A stretch of 64,000 bases of DNA, from contig JAJCZA010000012.1 of the NCBI GenBank assembly GCA_029262635.1, forward strand, positions 62,001 to 126,000, read 5' to 3'. Both the position numbers and the translations under genes were made by a program. The notes under the pieces were generated by a model. It worked only from the letters and a program-made list of their open reading frames with translations. It was not told where the DNA came from and made no database searches. Below are positions 32,027 to 42,074 of the stretch, one piece after another (the first letter of the stretch is position 1; every line of letters begins with the position of its first letter). This DNA is from Vampirovibrionales bacterium. Its GTDB lineage: Bacteria; Cyanobacteriota; Vampirovibrionia; Vampirovibrionales; Vampirovibrionaceae.

Positions 32027-33847
32027 TTACCGTTTGGCTTTTTTTGCTTCGAGTTTTCGGGTCTTTTTTTCAAGTTTCTTGTATTTTTTAGTAAACCCTT
32101 TGCTGTCCAACAGGGTTGGATTGATTTGGATGGCCTGTTGATAAGCGTAAAAAGCGCTGGCCTTTTGTTTTAACTGCTCATAAGTATCGGCTAGCCTTAG
32201 AAGCGGGGTTTCCCAGCCCGGAACAATTTTTTTAGCGTCCCCGTAAGGGCGAAGGGCCTCTAAGTATTCTTTTTTATTAAAGTGGTTGTTGCCTTCAGCG
32301 ATTCGTCGATCGGCCAGTTGACGTTTGGCTTCAATGCGTTGAAGTCCCTGTTTGATCTCCGGTAGAGGACTTAACTGAAAGCCACGCTGATACATAGCTG
32401 TTGCAGGTATCAATGCCTGAAGTATAAGAAGACGATCCCCCAATCGAAGATACCCCCGAGCGGTTTCGCCATCCAAACGGTCCAATTGCTCATTTGCCTT
32501 TGTGTAGTCGCCAAGAAGGAACAGGGCTTCCCCTGAAACTAGAGGGTCATTGGCTTGGCTCAGGAGCGTTAATTCGTTTTTCAATCCAGAGGGTACAAAA
32601 CCCGCCTTGGCGATACGAGCTTTAAGAAAGGCTAGCTGAAGTTGCGCTTTTTTGTGGACCTGAGGCTCCAGGGCTTTTAAAACATGTTCTAAAAGTGATG
32701 AATCGGTTTGACGATAGTAAGCATCCAGATAGACGGCACTGGCTAACCCCTGAAGCGCATCCTCCTGAATCGTCGGATCGTCGCTAAGCATAAGGGTTTT
32801 GAAAAAGAGGCGACAAGCAGGCTTTGTGTTTTCTGTTCGCAAGTGTTGTTGGGCATTGTCCATCATGTGAGTCAAAATACTCGGATCGTTGGCAATGGCC
32901 TTTTTATAGAAATGCTTGCTTTGCTTTTCGTCACCGTTTTGTTCGTGGAGTTCGGCCATGCGGAGAAGGGTTTGGTTGTGTTGAGGAGCGTCTTTGGCTA
33001 CTTCGGTGTAATATTCAAGAGCTTGTGTGGTGTTGCCCAGTTTTTCAAATTGTTTAGCCAAAAACAGGTTGCGTTCTGGATTACGGCCAAAGTCTAATTG
33101 CTCGGATTTCAGGGCATATTGAATGGCTTTATCCGGGTGTTCGGCATAAGCCAAGAGTTGAGCCACCAGGAAATGGCTCCGACTGTTATCGGGATCCAGC
33201 TCAATAGCATGAAGAGCCGTCTCTTTTGCTCGGGGCAGGTCCTTTACCTGAAGGTAGTACCGGGTGAGCCCTTGAAACGCGGGCACACATTTTGGGTTGA
33301 GTCGAATGGCTCGCTGTAAATTGCGTTGTGCAGAAACCAGATCGTTTTGATCCAGATACCATTCGCCTCGGTAAGCGATGAGGAGAGGGTGATCTAGATT
33401 GAGTGCTTCTCCTTGAACGAAATATTCGTTAGCCCGATCGGTGTATTTTTCTTGAGGGCCGAAGGGATTGGTTGACCATAAGTGGTACAGTCGAGCGAGA
33501 GTGGCGATGACCTCCACGTTTTCGGGGTCGGTGGTTAAAGCGTTTTCCAGATAGACACGTGCCTGAGGATAATCGGTATAGCGTTGGGCGATTTGAGCCA
33601 GTCCTAAAAAAGCGGTAACCTCTTGTGGGTGGCTTTTTAAGTATGCTTCGTAGACGGCCTTGGCATGGTTTCCTCTTCCTGTTTTCAGAAGGCGATCGGC
33701 CTCAAGCAAGATGGGGGAAGGGGCGGTAAAACGAACGGGTTGAGCGCCGGAAAGAAGGAGTGAGCTTGAAACAAGAGATGTCAAGAGAATAAAAAGAGTA
33801 AACAAGCTGGATTGAACGGGTTTTAGGTTTAAGTAAAAGAAAGGCAT
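32027..33847 (-). CDS. TPR-repeat protein
   Basis: Multiple TPR-like repeats (e.g. ALTTDPENVEVIATLARLY); N-terminal signal-like segment. Confidence 0.85.
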   Translation of the reverse strand: MPFFYLNLKPVQSSLFTLFILLTSLVSSSLLLSGAQPVRFTAPSPILLEADRLLKTGRGNHAKAVYEAYLKSHPQEVTAFLGLAQIAQRYTDYPQARVYLENALTTDPENVEVIATLARLYHLWSTNPFGPQEKYTDRANEYFVQGEALNLDHPLLIAYRGEWYLDQNDLVSAQRNLQRAIRLNPKCVPAFQGLTRYYLQVKDLPRAKETALHAIELDPDNSRSHFLVAQLLAYAEHPDKAIQYALKSEQLDFGRNPERNLFLAKQFEKLGNTTQALEYYTEVAKDAPQHNQTLLRMAELHEQNGDEKQSKHFYKKAIANDPSILTHMMDNAQQHLRTENTKPACRLFFKTLMLSDDPTIQEDALQGLASAVYLDAYYRQTDSSLLEHVLKALEPQVHKKAQLQLAFLKARIAKAGFVPSGLKNELTLLSQANDPLVSGEALFLLGDYTKANEQLDRLDGETARGYLRLGDRLLILQALIPATAMYQRGFQLSPLPEIKQGLQRIEAKRQLADRRIAEGNNHFNKKEYLEALRPYGDAKKIVPGWETPLLRLADTYEQLKQKASAFYAYQQAIQINPTLLDSKGFTKKYKKLEKKTRKLEAKKAKR

Positions 33848-33938
33848 GAGGGCGGGTCTCGTTTAACAATTGAATACGAAGGGGTCTTTTCTATTTTAGG
33901 CGATTTTTTATAAAAGAAAAAAGGCTTTCTCAAAGGAT

Positions 33939-33967
33939 TTGACCTCATTGATCATTTACTCTATCCT
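33939..33967 (+). promoter_or_regulatory. Candidate sigma70 promoter of nuo operon
   Basis: TTGACC-N17-TATCCT about 70 nt upstream of nuoA ATG. Confidence 0.5.
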
Positions 33968-34038
33968 GTAGTTTAATCAATAGAAAATGGCGTTTATCAA
34001 TCTTTTAAATCATATCTGCAGAGGCGATTGACCCTACT

Positions 34039-34416
34039 ATGGAAGCTGAGAGTTATTTTCATTTAAATGGTTTTCCCTTACTGTTTATTCTCTTGTTAGG
34101 TGGACTACTTATGCCGTTGACCCTGTTGGGTATCGCTCAGGTGGTTCAGTTTAAGAATCCGACCGATTTGAAGTACACGACATACGAATCTGGAATGGAT
34201 ACGTTTGGTGACGCCAAGATTCAGTTTGACGTTAAATTTTACCTGTTTGCCCTGTTGTTTATTTTGTTTGATATCGAGACGGTGTTCTTGTTTCCGTGGG
34301 CCGTTAGTTTTGAGTCATTAGGACTCCGAGGCCTGGTTATTATGTACTTGTTTCTTGATATTTTACTTTTGGGCTTGATTTACGCCTGGAAAAAAGATGC
34401 GTTGAGATGGCAGTAG
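34039..34416 (+). CDS. nuoA: NADH-quinone oxidoreductase subunit A
   Basis: YESGMDTFGDAKIQFDVKFYLFALLFILFDIETVFLFPWA. Confidence 0.97.
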   Translation: MEAESYFHLNGFPLLFILLLGGLLMPLTLLGIAQVVQFKNPTDLKYTTYESGMDTFGDAKIQFDVKFYLFALLFILFDIETVFLFPWAVSFESLGLRGLVIMYLFLDILLLGLIYAWKKDALRWQ

Positions 34417-34467
34417 TGACGAGCGACGTAGCGTAAAGGAGCGCCGATAATTGGAGAGTATGACCCG

Positions 34468-35184
34468 ATGACTATTAAACAGTCCAAACCGCAGAATCAG
34501 GTGCTTGTTTCGCTTCAGAACATGTTGGAAAGCGCAGGCGTTTTAACCACGACCATTGATTCGGTCTATAACTGGGCGCGCTCCAATTCGGTTTGGCCGA
34601 TGGTGTTTGCCACCTCCTGTTGCGGTATCGAAATGATGTCAGCGTCGGCGTCGGACTTTGATTTGGCTCGTTTTGGGTCGGAAGTGTTTCGGGCAACCCC
34701 GAGACAGTCGGATCTGATGATTACCGCTGGAACGATTACTCATAAGATGGCGCCAGCCCTCGTTAAGCTTTATGAGCAGATGCCGGAGCCCAAGTACGTT
34801 ATCGCTATGGGGGCGTGTACTGTAACGGGCGGCATGTATGAAAACGACTCGTATTCTGTTGTTCGGGGTGTGGATCGTCTGGTGCCGGTGGATGTTTACG
34901 TGCCAGGGTGTCCGCCTCGTCCTGAGGCGTTGATTGATGCCCTGATTCAACTTCAGAAGAAAATTCGAATGGAATCCATTGCGCATCGTCGTGAGCGAGC
35001 TTTGGAGCATCACCCCCGGGTTCGACTTGGGGATGGAGATGTGCTGTTACCCTTGGAAGGTTATGAGGAGCATATCCGGTGGGGTGTTCAGGAAGAAGCG
35101 TATCCTGAAAATTGGATCAAAGAACAAGGTCAGTTAGTCAGAGGAAATATTAAGACCCGTCATGAGCGAAGAGAAACAGTCTGA
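34468..35184 (+). CDS. nuoB: NADH-quinone oxidoreductase subunit B
   Basis: [51 protein letters not shown]. Confidence 0.97.
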   Translation: MTIKQSKPQNQVLVSLQNMLESAGVLTTTIDSVYNWARSNSVWPMVFATSCCGIEMMSASASDFDLARFGSEVFRATPRQSDLMITAGTITHKMAPALVKLYEQMPEPKYVIAMGACTVTGGMYENDSYSVVRGVDRLVPVDVYVPGCPPRPEALIDALIQLQKKIRMESIAHRRERALEHHPRVRLGDGDVLLPLEGYEEHIRWGVQEEAYPENWIKEQGQLVRGNIKTRHERRETV

Positions 35185-35689
35185 AAGCAAAGAAGCTGCA
35201 AAAGATGACCTGCCCCCCGTTATTGAACCGGGTGTGTACGGTGAGCTTCTTGAAAAAAAGAAATTTAAAGTCCAGCATTTGGGAATGGACGCTATGGGCG
35301 TTGAAATGATTGAGGTGGCTGCTGAGTCTTTATTAAGAGTTGCGGAATACTTGCGAGATAATAAAAAGTGTCAATTTGATCTGCTGGTCTCTGTTTCAGG
35401 TGTGGACATGGTGGATTACCGCCTTTCAGTGGTTCATCTGTATTCGCTTTCTTCTAATGAATCCCTGTGTATTAAGGTTCGGGCGGATGAAAAAGAGGCA
35501 GTTCCTAGTTTGATGCCGATTTGGCCTGCGGTGGATTGGCATGAGCGGGAAACGTACGATCTGATGGGCATTATTTATGAAGGACATCCGGACTTGCGGC
35601 GGATTTTAATGCCAACAGACTGGATTGGGCATCCGCTAAGAAAAGACTATGTAGAAAATGATCCGCGACTAGTATGGAATAGACGATAA
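35162..35689 (+). CDS. nuoC: NADH-quinone oxidoreductase subunit C
   Basis: [41 protein letters not shown]. Confidence 0.96.
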   Translation: MSEEKQSESKEAAKDDLPPVIEPGVYGELLEKKKFKVQHLGMDAMGVEMIEVAAESLLRVAEYLRDNKKCQFDLLVSVSGVDMVDYRLSVVHLYSLSSNESLCIKVRADEKEAVPSLMPIWPAVDWHERETYDLMGIIYEGHPDLRRILMPTDWIGHPLRKDYVENDPRLVWNRR

Positions 35690-36993
35690 TGAGTGATATT
35701 CAAGGCATTACAATTGAGCGAGACATTCAATCTGAAGATATGGTGGTTAATATCGGCCCTCAGCATCCGAGTACCCACGGTGTCTTGCGTTTAGTGACCA
35801 CGCTAAACGGTGAGGTGGTTAAAAATATGGAGCCGGTGGTGGGTTACTTGCACCGAAGTAAGGAAAAAATGGGCGAAAATCGCACGTTTTTCCAGTATCA
35901 ACCCATGATTGATCGGGTGGAATACCTGAGTGCTTTTTATGACCATTATGTGTACTGTACGGCATTGGAAACGCTGGCAGGGCTGGATATTCCAAAACGA
36001 GTCCAGTACATACGCATGATCACTATGGAGTTAAACCGGATTTCTTCTCACTTGCTTTGGTTTGGAACGTTTTTACTGGATTTGGGCGCTACGAGTCCTT
36101 TCTTTTATGCGTTTCGAGATCGAGAGAAAATCCTGAAACTTTTTGAAGATATTTCGGGCGCACGAATGATGTACAACTACTACCGAATTGGTGGACTTAA
36201 TGCCGACATTCCTGATGGATGGATTGAGGATGTGCGTAGAGTGATTAATGAATTGCCCAAGCGTTTTGCCGAGTATGAAGCCATTGTCAACAAAAACCCC
36301 ATTGTCATGGATCGGTGCATTGGTATTGGTATTATTAATACGGAAGACTGCTTGAAGTATGGGGTGACCGGTCCGGCCCTTAGGGCTTGCGGTGTGGCTC
36401 AGGATTTACGGAAAACGAATCCTTATTGCAGTTATGATGAAGTCGATTTTGATGTGCCCACGTCAACGGACGGGGATGTCTATGCTCGCTATCAGGTTCG
36501 AATTCAAGAGATGTATGAGTCGCTTCGAATTGTGCACCAGGCTTTGGATAACCTGCCTGGCGGTGAACCGGCAGACATTCGAAAGCTTCAGGCCGAATAT
36601 GATGCGGTAGCGACTGAAATTAAAGAAGCGAAAAAACGCGTGATTGTGGCCCAGAAGCAGGAAACAGAACCAGAGCCGGCGGATGTAAAAAAGATGGAAG
36701 AGGAACCGCCAGAGTTAGACAAAGATTGGCGGATTCAGGGTAAGAAAAAAGTTAATATGGTTAGCTTTAAGCCACCTGTTGGTGAGTGTATGTCTTTGGT
36801 GGAATCGCCTCGTGGCTTTCTGGGATGCTATTTAATTAGTGATGGCTCGCCTAAGGCGCTACGAATCAAGTGGCGGGGCGCCTCTTATTCAAACCTCTCT
36901 ATTCTGCCATCGATGATGATTGGCAACCTGTACCCTGACCTGATGGCTGTGTTTGGAAGCTTGGATGTAATTTTACCGGAGGTGGATCGCTAG
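35689..36993 (+). CDS. nuoD: NADH-quinone oxidoreductase subunit D
   Basis: NIGPQHPSTHGVLRL, ELNRISSHLLW, C-terminal GSLDVILPEVDR. Confidence 0.96.
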   Translation: MSDIQGITIERDIQSEDMVVNIGPQHPSTHGVLRLVTTLNGEVVKNMEPVVGYLHRSKEKMGENRTFFQYQPMIDRVEYLSAFYDHYVYCTALETLAGLDIPKRVQYIRMITMELNRISSHLLWFGTFLLDLGATSPFFYAFRDREKILKLFEDISGARMMYNYYRIGGLNADIPDGWIEDVRRVINELPKRFAEYEAIVNKNPIVMDRCIGIGIINTEDCLKYGVTGPALRACGVAQDLRKTNPYCSYDEVDFDVPTSTDGDVYARYQVRIQEMYESLRIVHQALDNLPGGEPADIRKLQAEYDAVATEIKEAKKRVIVAQKQETEPEPADVKKMEEEPPELDKDWRIQGKKKVNMVSFKPPVGECMSLVESPRGFLGCYLISDGSPKALRIKWRGASYSNLSILPSMMIGNLYPDLMAVFGSLDVILPEVDR

Positions 36994-36996
36994 AAA

Positions 36997-38430
36997 ATGA
37001 CTGTTGGACTGAATGTGATGAATCCCTACCAATTGCCCGACTGGTTTATCCAGCTTCACGTCTGGGTTAGTGAGAATATTCCCGGCTTATCTTTTATTGA
37101 TATTATGGATCCGTGGCAACAGGCACTGATGCTTTTTGTGTGGGGTGTGGTGTTGTTTGTGCTCATCTCTTTTGGGGTGGCCAAGCCGTCGGTTGTGTTT
37201 ATGGTCTTGATGGAACGGAAAGTCTTGGCGTGGGTTACCCAACGGAAAGGCCCGAACCGGGTTGGGCCTTGGGGCTTGCTTCAGACTATCGCTGATGGAG
37301 TAAAGCTCTTATTTAAAGAAGATGTGATGACTCCTGGACAGGATAAATTGCTGTTTACGCTTGGGCCGGTGATTTTCTTTTTGCCCGTGTTTGTTCTGTT
37401 TGCCTTGGTGCCGTTTACGGGTGCGATTGCTCAGGATGGTGAAATTGTCTTTGGAGGGCTCCTCGGTATTGGGTTGCCGGTGGGAGCCCTTTTGCTGTTT
37501 GCTTTATCCTCGATTTCAGTGATTGGCATGGTACTGGCGGGCTGGGCGAGCAACAATAAATATTCGCTTATTGGCGGAATGCGAAGTGCGGCGCAGGCGA
37601 TTAGTTATGAAATTCCATTAGTTTTGGCCGTGCTAGCGGTTGTGCTGTATGCGGGTTCCATGAATTTGATGGATATTGTGGAAGCTCAGCGAGGCCCGCT
37701 TGGGATGTTTTCCTGGTTTGGCATTTTTCTGATGCCTTTGTCTTTTCTAATTTTCTTGATCTCGTCCATTGCCGAAGTGAATCGGATTCCGTTCGATTTG
37801 CCGGAAGCGGAAAGCGAGCTGGTAAGTGGTTATAATACAGAATATAGTGGCATGAAATTTGCGATGTTTTTTTTAGCTGAGTATGCGGCTTTGTTTGTTA
37901 TGTGTGCCTTGACGGTTGTTTTCTTCTTTGGCGGGTTTATGTCGCCACTGGCGGGCGCAACACTCGGTGGTATCCACTGGACCTCTACGTTGGTAGGAAC
38001 TCCAGGCTTGATTGCAGGTTTGAGTCTTGCTTCTGCGCTTGAAAATATGTTGGGAGTGGCATCTGGCAGTGTGGCACCGTGGATAATTCAGTTGGAGATG
38101 GTGAGCTGGATGGTCTTGAAAATCTATTTCTTTATTTTCTTTGCCATGTGGATTCGAGGAACCCTGCCTCGATTGAAGCCAGATCAATTAATGGGCTTTA
38201 GCTGGAAATTCCTGATTCCTCTCAGTTTACTTAATATCTTTATGGTGTCGTTCTGGCGAATGTGGTTACCCCCGGTGAAAGACCTAGAGTCTATGGTCGC
38301 CAATTTTACCCAGAACATGCCTTTTGGTATTGTGTGGGCATTGGTTTTGGTAGTTGGTATTGGCGGGTTTTGCTGGTTTATGAGTGAACTTCAGACCCGT
38401 AAATTAAAAGCGAGGTTTACCCAATCATGA
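36997..38430 (+). CDS. nuoH: NADH-quinone oxidoreductase subunit H
   Basis: MERKVLAWVTQRKGPNRVGPWGLLQTIADGVKLLFKED, DLPEAESELVSGYNTEYSGMKFA. Confidence 0.97.
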   Translation: MTVGLNVMNPYQLPDWFIQLHVWVSENIPGLSFIDIMDPWQQALMLFVWGVVLFVLISFGVAKPSVVFMVLMERKVLAWVTQRKGPNRVGPWGLLQTIADGVKLLFKEDVMTPGQDKLLFTLGPVIFFLPVFVLFALVPFTGAIAQDGEIVFGGLLGIGLPVGALLLFALSSISVIGMVLAGWASNNKYSLIGGMRSAAQAISYEIPLVLAVLAVVLYAGSMNLMDIVEAQRGPLGMFSWFGIFLMPLSFLIFLISSIAEVNRIPFDLPEAESELVSGYNTEYSGMKFAMFFLAEYAALFVMCALTVVFFFGGFMSPLAGATLGGIHWTSTLVGTPGLIAGLSLASALENMLGVASGSVAPWIIQLEMVSWMVLKIYFFIFFAMWIRGTLPRLKPDQLMGFSWKFLIPLSLLNIFMVSFWRMWLPPVKDLESMVANFTQNMPFGIVWALVLVVGIGGFCWFMSELQTRKLKARFTQS

Positions 38431-38918
38431 GTCCTGTTGGTAATGAAAATAGAGTGCTAAGCGGTCTGGTTGAAATCGGTCGAGGCTTGGCTACTGTCAT
38501 GAGCCATTTTGGGCGTGAGCCGGTGACCCTGGAATACCCGGAAGTGATGCCGGACTTAAGTACCCGCTTTCATGGACGGCTGTGTTTGCTCACCAAATCG
38601 GATAGTACGGATTTGTGCATTGGCTGTAAGGCGTGTGCACGGGTTTGTCCGTGTGATGATTTGATTCAGATTGAAATGCACCGGGACGAAAATAAAAAAC
38701 CGGTGATTGATCGTTTTACCATTGATATAGGTCGATGTATTTTTTGTGGTAACTGTACCGAAGTCTGTCCGGTGGATTGCATCAAAATGTTATCGGATTT
38801 TGAACTGGCGGATTATAGCCGTGAAGCGCTGGTGTTGGATAAATTCGATCTGAACCTTCCGGGTGAGGCGTCGGACCAGTGGCGTGTGGAGCACGGGCTG
38901 GAAAAAACCGTAAAATAA
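38427..38918 (+). CDS. nuoI: NADH-quinone oxidoreductase subunit I
   Basis: Two 4Fe-4S motifs: CIGCKACARVCPCDD and CIFCGNCTEVCPVDCI. Confidence 0.95.
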   Translation: MSPVGNENRVLSGLVEIGRGLATVMSHFGREPVTLEYPEVMPDLSTRFHGRLCLLTKSDSTDLCIGCKACARVCPCDDLIQIEMHRDENKKPVIDRFTIDIGRCIFCGNCTEVCPVDCIKMLSDFELADYSREALVLDKFDLNLPGEASDQWRVEHGLEKTVK

Positions 38919-38948
38919 TGAATACGAATTATTGGAAGAGAACGAACC

Positions 38949-39629
38949 ATGATTGTTGAGAACATACTATTCTGGATTTTTGCCCCGCTAGCGGTGACCG
39001 CCGCTTTGGGTGTTGTGTTTCATCGCAGCTTGATTTATTCTGCGCTGTTTCTCATTGTTGTGTTTCTATCTATTGCTGGTGTTTTTGTCCTGAATAATGC
39101 CGACTTTTTAGCGGTGGCTCAAACCATTGTTTACGGTGTGGGCCTAACCATTGTTATTTTATTTGGAATTATGTTTACTGGCGATCGCCCCTTTGATGAT
39201 CGCTTGGCTTCACCGGGCAAACGGCTTGCTTACCTGATTGTAGGGGCCATGTTATTGGCCATGTTGATTCCCGCTGCGGTTTATCAATACAATATTCATC
39301 CGGCTTCCGAAGCTTTGATTGCTACGTATATGACCGAGGGTAGTACGGGTTTACTGGGTTTAGCCTTGTTTACACAATATGCCTTGCCTTTTGAAGTGGC
39401 TTCCGTACTCTTGTTACTTGCCATGGTGGGCGCGATTATTCTTTCTAAAAAACAGATGGTTCCCACCGAAAAAACCTCGGTTAAATATGCGTTACCTTCG
39501 ACAACCCTGGGAAGCACAGCGGAAGAAATTTATGAGAAAGCCCCGTTTCATGGGCACTTGCCCAAGGAGCAACCGGCCTCTGAAGCGGAAACAAATGGCG
39601 CTGAAACACAAGAAATGATAGGAGTTTAG
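38949..39629 (+). CDS. nuoJ: NADH-quinone oxidoreductase subunit J
   Basis: Position in operon; VVFHRSLIYSALFLIVVFLSIAGVFVLNNADFLAVAQTIVYGVGLTIVILFGIM. Confidence 0.94.
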   Translation: MIVENILFWIFAPLAVTAALGVVFHRSLIYSALFLIVVFLSIAGVFVLNNADFLAVAQTIVYGVGLTIVILFGIMFTGDRPFDDRLASPGKRLAYLIVGAMLLAMLIPAAVYQYNIHPASEALIATYMTEGSTGLLGLALFTQYALPFEVASVLLLLAMVGAIILSKKQMVPTEKTSVKYALPSTTLGSTAEEIYEKAPFHGHLPKEQPASEAETNGAETQEMIGV

Positions 39630-39633
39630 CAGG

Positions 39634-39978
39634 ATGCTGGATACGGTTTTCAATGTGACACTGACCCATTATTTGGTTTTGGCATCGGTTCTTTTTATTA
39701 TTGGTCTTGTGGGTGTTATGACCTGTCGTAATGTGATTCGGGTGCTGATGTCTCTGGAGTTGATGCTTAATGCGGTTAACATTAATATGGTGGCATTTAA
39801 TAATTATCTGAATCCAGAGATGGCAGATGGAACCCCTTTACTTTCCGGTCATGTGTTTTCGATTTTTATTTTAACCATTGCGGCGGCTGAGGCGGCGGTG
39901 GGTCTGGCTATTGTCATTGCCCTGTATCGTCAACGCGCAACCGTGGATATGGAAACGTTTAACCTGCTTAAAGGTTAA
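39634..39978 (+). CDS. nuoK: NADH-quinone oxidoreductase subunit K
   Basis: NVIRVLMSLELMLNAVNINMVAF, AAAEAAVGLAIVIALYR. Confidence 0.96.
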   Translation: MLDTVFNVTLTHYLVLASVLFIIGLVGVMTCRNVIRVLMSLELMLNAVNINMVAFNNYLNPEMADGTPLLSGHVFSIFILTIAAAEAAVGLAIVIALYRQRATVDMETFNLLKG

Positions 39979-40055
39979 AAGGTACAGAAAGTAAAAATAA
40001 GAAGTAACAGGCATTTAAAACACGACATTTTTAACGAAAGAGGTCTTCTCAAACA

Positions 40056-42068
40056 ATGGAACAACTGACACATTGGCTTATCGAAAACGTTTGGATGATT
40101 CCTGTTTATCCACTGTTGGGGTTTTTCCTGATCCTGCTGATTCGAGTGGTCGGGGGTGTGACCAATGACAGCACCAAAAAATTCTGTATGGCGACAACCG
40201 TTTTAGCTACGTTTATGGGCCTAATGCATACGTTGCCCTTTGTTTCCCAGTTGTTAGCGGGCCAACTGCAAGATATTCAGGTGAATGTACCGTGGCTCAA
40301 AGCGGGTAATTTTGTTCTGTCCATGGGTTATCTGATTGATCCCATGTCTGTCATGATGCTGTTTGTGGTGACCTTTATCAGTCTGTTTATTCAGATTTAT
40401 ACCCACGGCTATATGGAAAAGGATCCGGGCTATTCCAAGTTTTATGCCTATTTAGCGTTGTTTAATTTTTCCATGTTAGGTTTGGTCTTGAGTACAAACC
40501 TGTTCCAGATGTATATTTTCTGGGAACTTGTTGGTGTGTCTAGCTATTTGTTAATTGGCTTTTGGTTTACTCGTCCGGATGCGGCAGCGGCTTCGGTGAA
40601 AGCTTTTTTAATGAATCGGGTGGGCGACTTTGGCCTTTTAATTGGCATTTTGCTCTTCCTGTTTATGACTTTCAACTGGTGGATGACCTCTGCAGGTAAT
40701 GAGGTTCTGTTGTCCTTTACTGGCATGACCCAGTTTGCCCAAGCGGCTCATTTGAATCCAGGGCTTTTGCCGCCTGCAGGCGTCATGACTCTGATTGCGA
40801 TATTAATTTTTATGGGACCTATGGCAAAAAGCGCTCAGGTTCCTCTTCATACCTGGTTACCTGATGCAATGGCCGGCCCCACACCGATTAGTGCCCTGAT
40901 TCATGCGGCAACTATGGTGGCGGCTGGTGTCTACTTGGTGGGTCGGGTGTTTCCGGTGTTCCAGTTATCGCCTTCGGCAATGATTTTTGTAGCGGTTATT
41001 GGAACCATTACGGCGGTTATTGCGGCGACCATTGCTTTGACTCAGACGGATATCAAAAAGGCACTGGCCTACTCAACCTGTTCCCAGTTAGGGTTTATGG
41101 TGGCGGCTATGGGATGCGGTGCTTTCGCGGCAGGACTATTCCATTTGTTTACCCATGCGTTCTTTAAGGCCATGTTGTTTCTTTGTTCGGGTAGCGTGAT
41201 CCATGCCTGTGAAGACGAACAGGATATGACGAAGATGGGTGGTCTGCTGAAAAAATTGCCCATTACAGGCTGGACTTACTTGATTGGAACCCTGTCTATT
41301 TCTGGTATGTTATGGACCAGCGGGTTTTGGTCAAAAGATGAAATTTTAGTCGGTGCCCAGTCGTTTAATATGGTTATTTTTTGGATTCTTGCTATAACGG
41401 CTGGGGTGACTGCTTTTTACATGTTTAGAACCTTCTATATGACCTTTTTGGGTGAATATCGAGGGGAAGCGCATGTCCATCATGAGTCGTCCGCTATGGT
41501 ACTTCCGTTAGTGGTTTTAGCAGTGCCGTCCTTGATTATTGGCTTTTTGCTTTCTGGTAAATCAGGGCTGGTTGGTCTGCAACTCCCCTCGTTTTCGGAT
41601 ATGATTGTTCTAACAGGCATGAATCATGGGCATGAAGTGGCACACGGGGCCACTCATGGCGCCGCACATCATGGGCCTTTTTCCCATGACCAAATCGGGT
41701 ATTTATCCATGGGGTTGGGGCTGGCTGGTTTTGCGCTGGCAACACTCATGTATTGGAAACCCCTGAATGACCTGCCTGGCAAGTTACGCTCCTCGTTTTC
41801 TCCCCTCTATCAACTGTTTTTAAATAAATGGTACTTTGATACGATGTATGGTGCCTTTGTGGATAAAGTTTATCTGGTATTTGCCGAAGCGTCGGCTCGA
41901 TTTGATAAGGGCTTTATTGACGGCATTGTTAACTGGACGGGCACTTCGGTTATGGGGACCGGTGGCGCGTTACGTAAATTACAGACCGGTAAAGTCCAGA
42001 CATACGTTGCGGTAGTGGCTTTCTCGGTTGTTATTCTGACCCTGTTATTAATGTATTGGTTTCTATAG
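40056..42068 (+). CDS. nuoL: NADH-quinone oxidoreductase subunit L
   Basis: FWELVGVSSYLLIGFWFTRPDAAAASVKAFLMNRVGDFG, QVPLHTWLPDAMAGPTPISALIHAATMVAAGVYLVGR. Confidence 0.97.
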   Translation: MEQLTHWLIENVWMIPVYPLLGFFLILLIRVVGGVTNDSTKKFCMATTVLATFMGLMHTLPFVSQLLAGQLQDIQVNVPWLKAGNFVLSMGYLIDPMSVMMLFVVTFISLFIQIYTHGYMEKDPGYSKFYAYLALFNFSMLGLVLSTNLFQMYIFWELVGVSSYLLIGFWFTRPDAAAASVKAFLMNRVGDFGLLIGILLFLFMTFNWWMTSAGNEVLLSFTGMTQFAQAAHLNPGLLPPAGVMTLIAILIFMGPMAKSAQVPLHTWLPDAMAGPTPISALIHAATMVAAGVYLVGRVFPVFQLSPSAMIFVAVIGTITAVIAATIALTQTDIKKALAYSTCSQLGFMVAAMGCGAFAAGLFHLFTHAFFKAMLFLCSGSVIHACEDEQDMTKMGGLLKKLPITGWTYLIGTLSISGMLWTSGFWSKDEILVGAQSFNMVIFWILAITAGVTAFYMFRTFYMTFLGEYRGEAHVHHESSAMVLPLVVLAVPSLIIGFLLSGKSGLVGLQLPSFSDMIVLTGMNHGHEVAHGATHGAAHHGPFSHDQIGYLSMGLGLAGFALATLMYWKPLNDLPGKLRSSFSPLYQLFLNKWYFDTMYGAFVDKVYLVFAEASARFDKGFIDGIVNWTGTSVMGTGGALRKLQTGKVQTYVAVVAFSVVILTLLLMYWFL

Positions 42069-42074
42069 GAGCGT

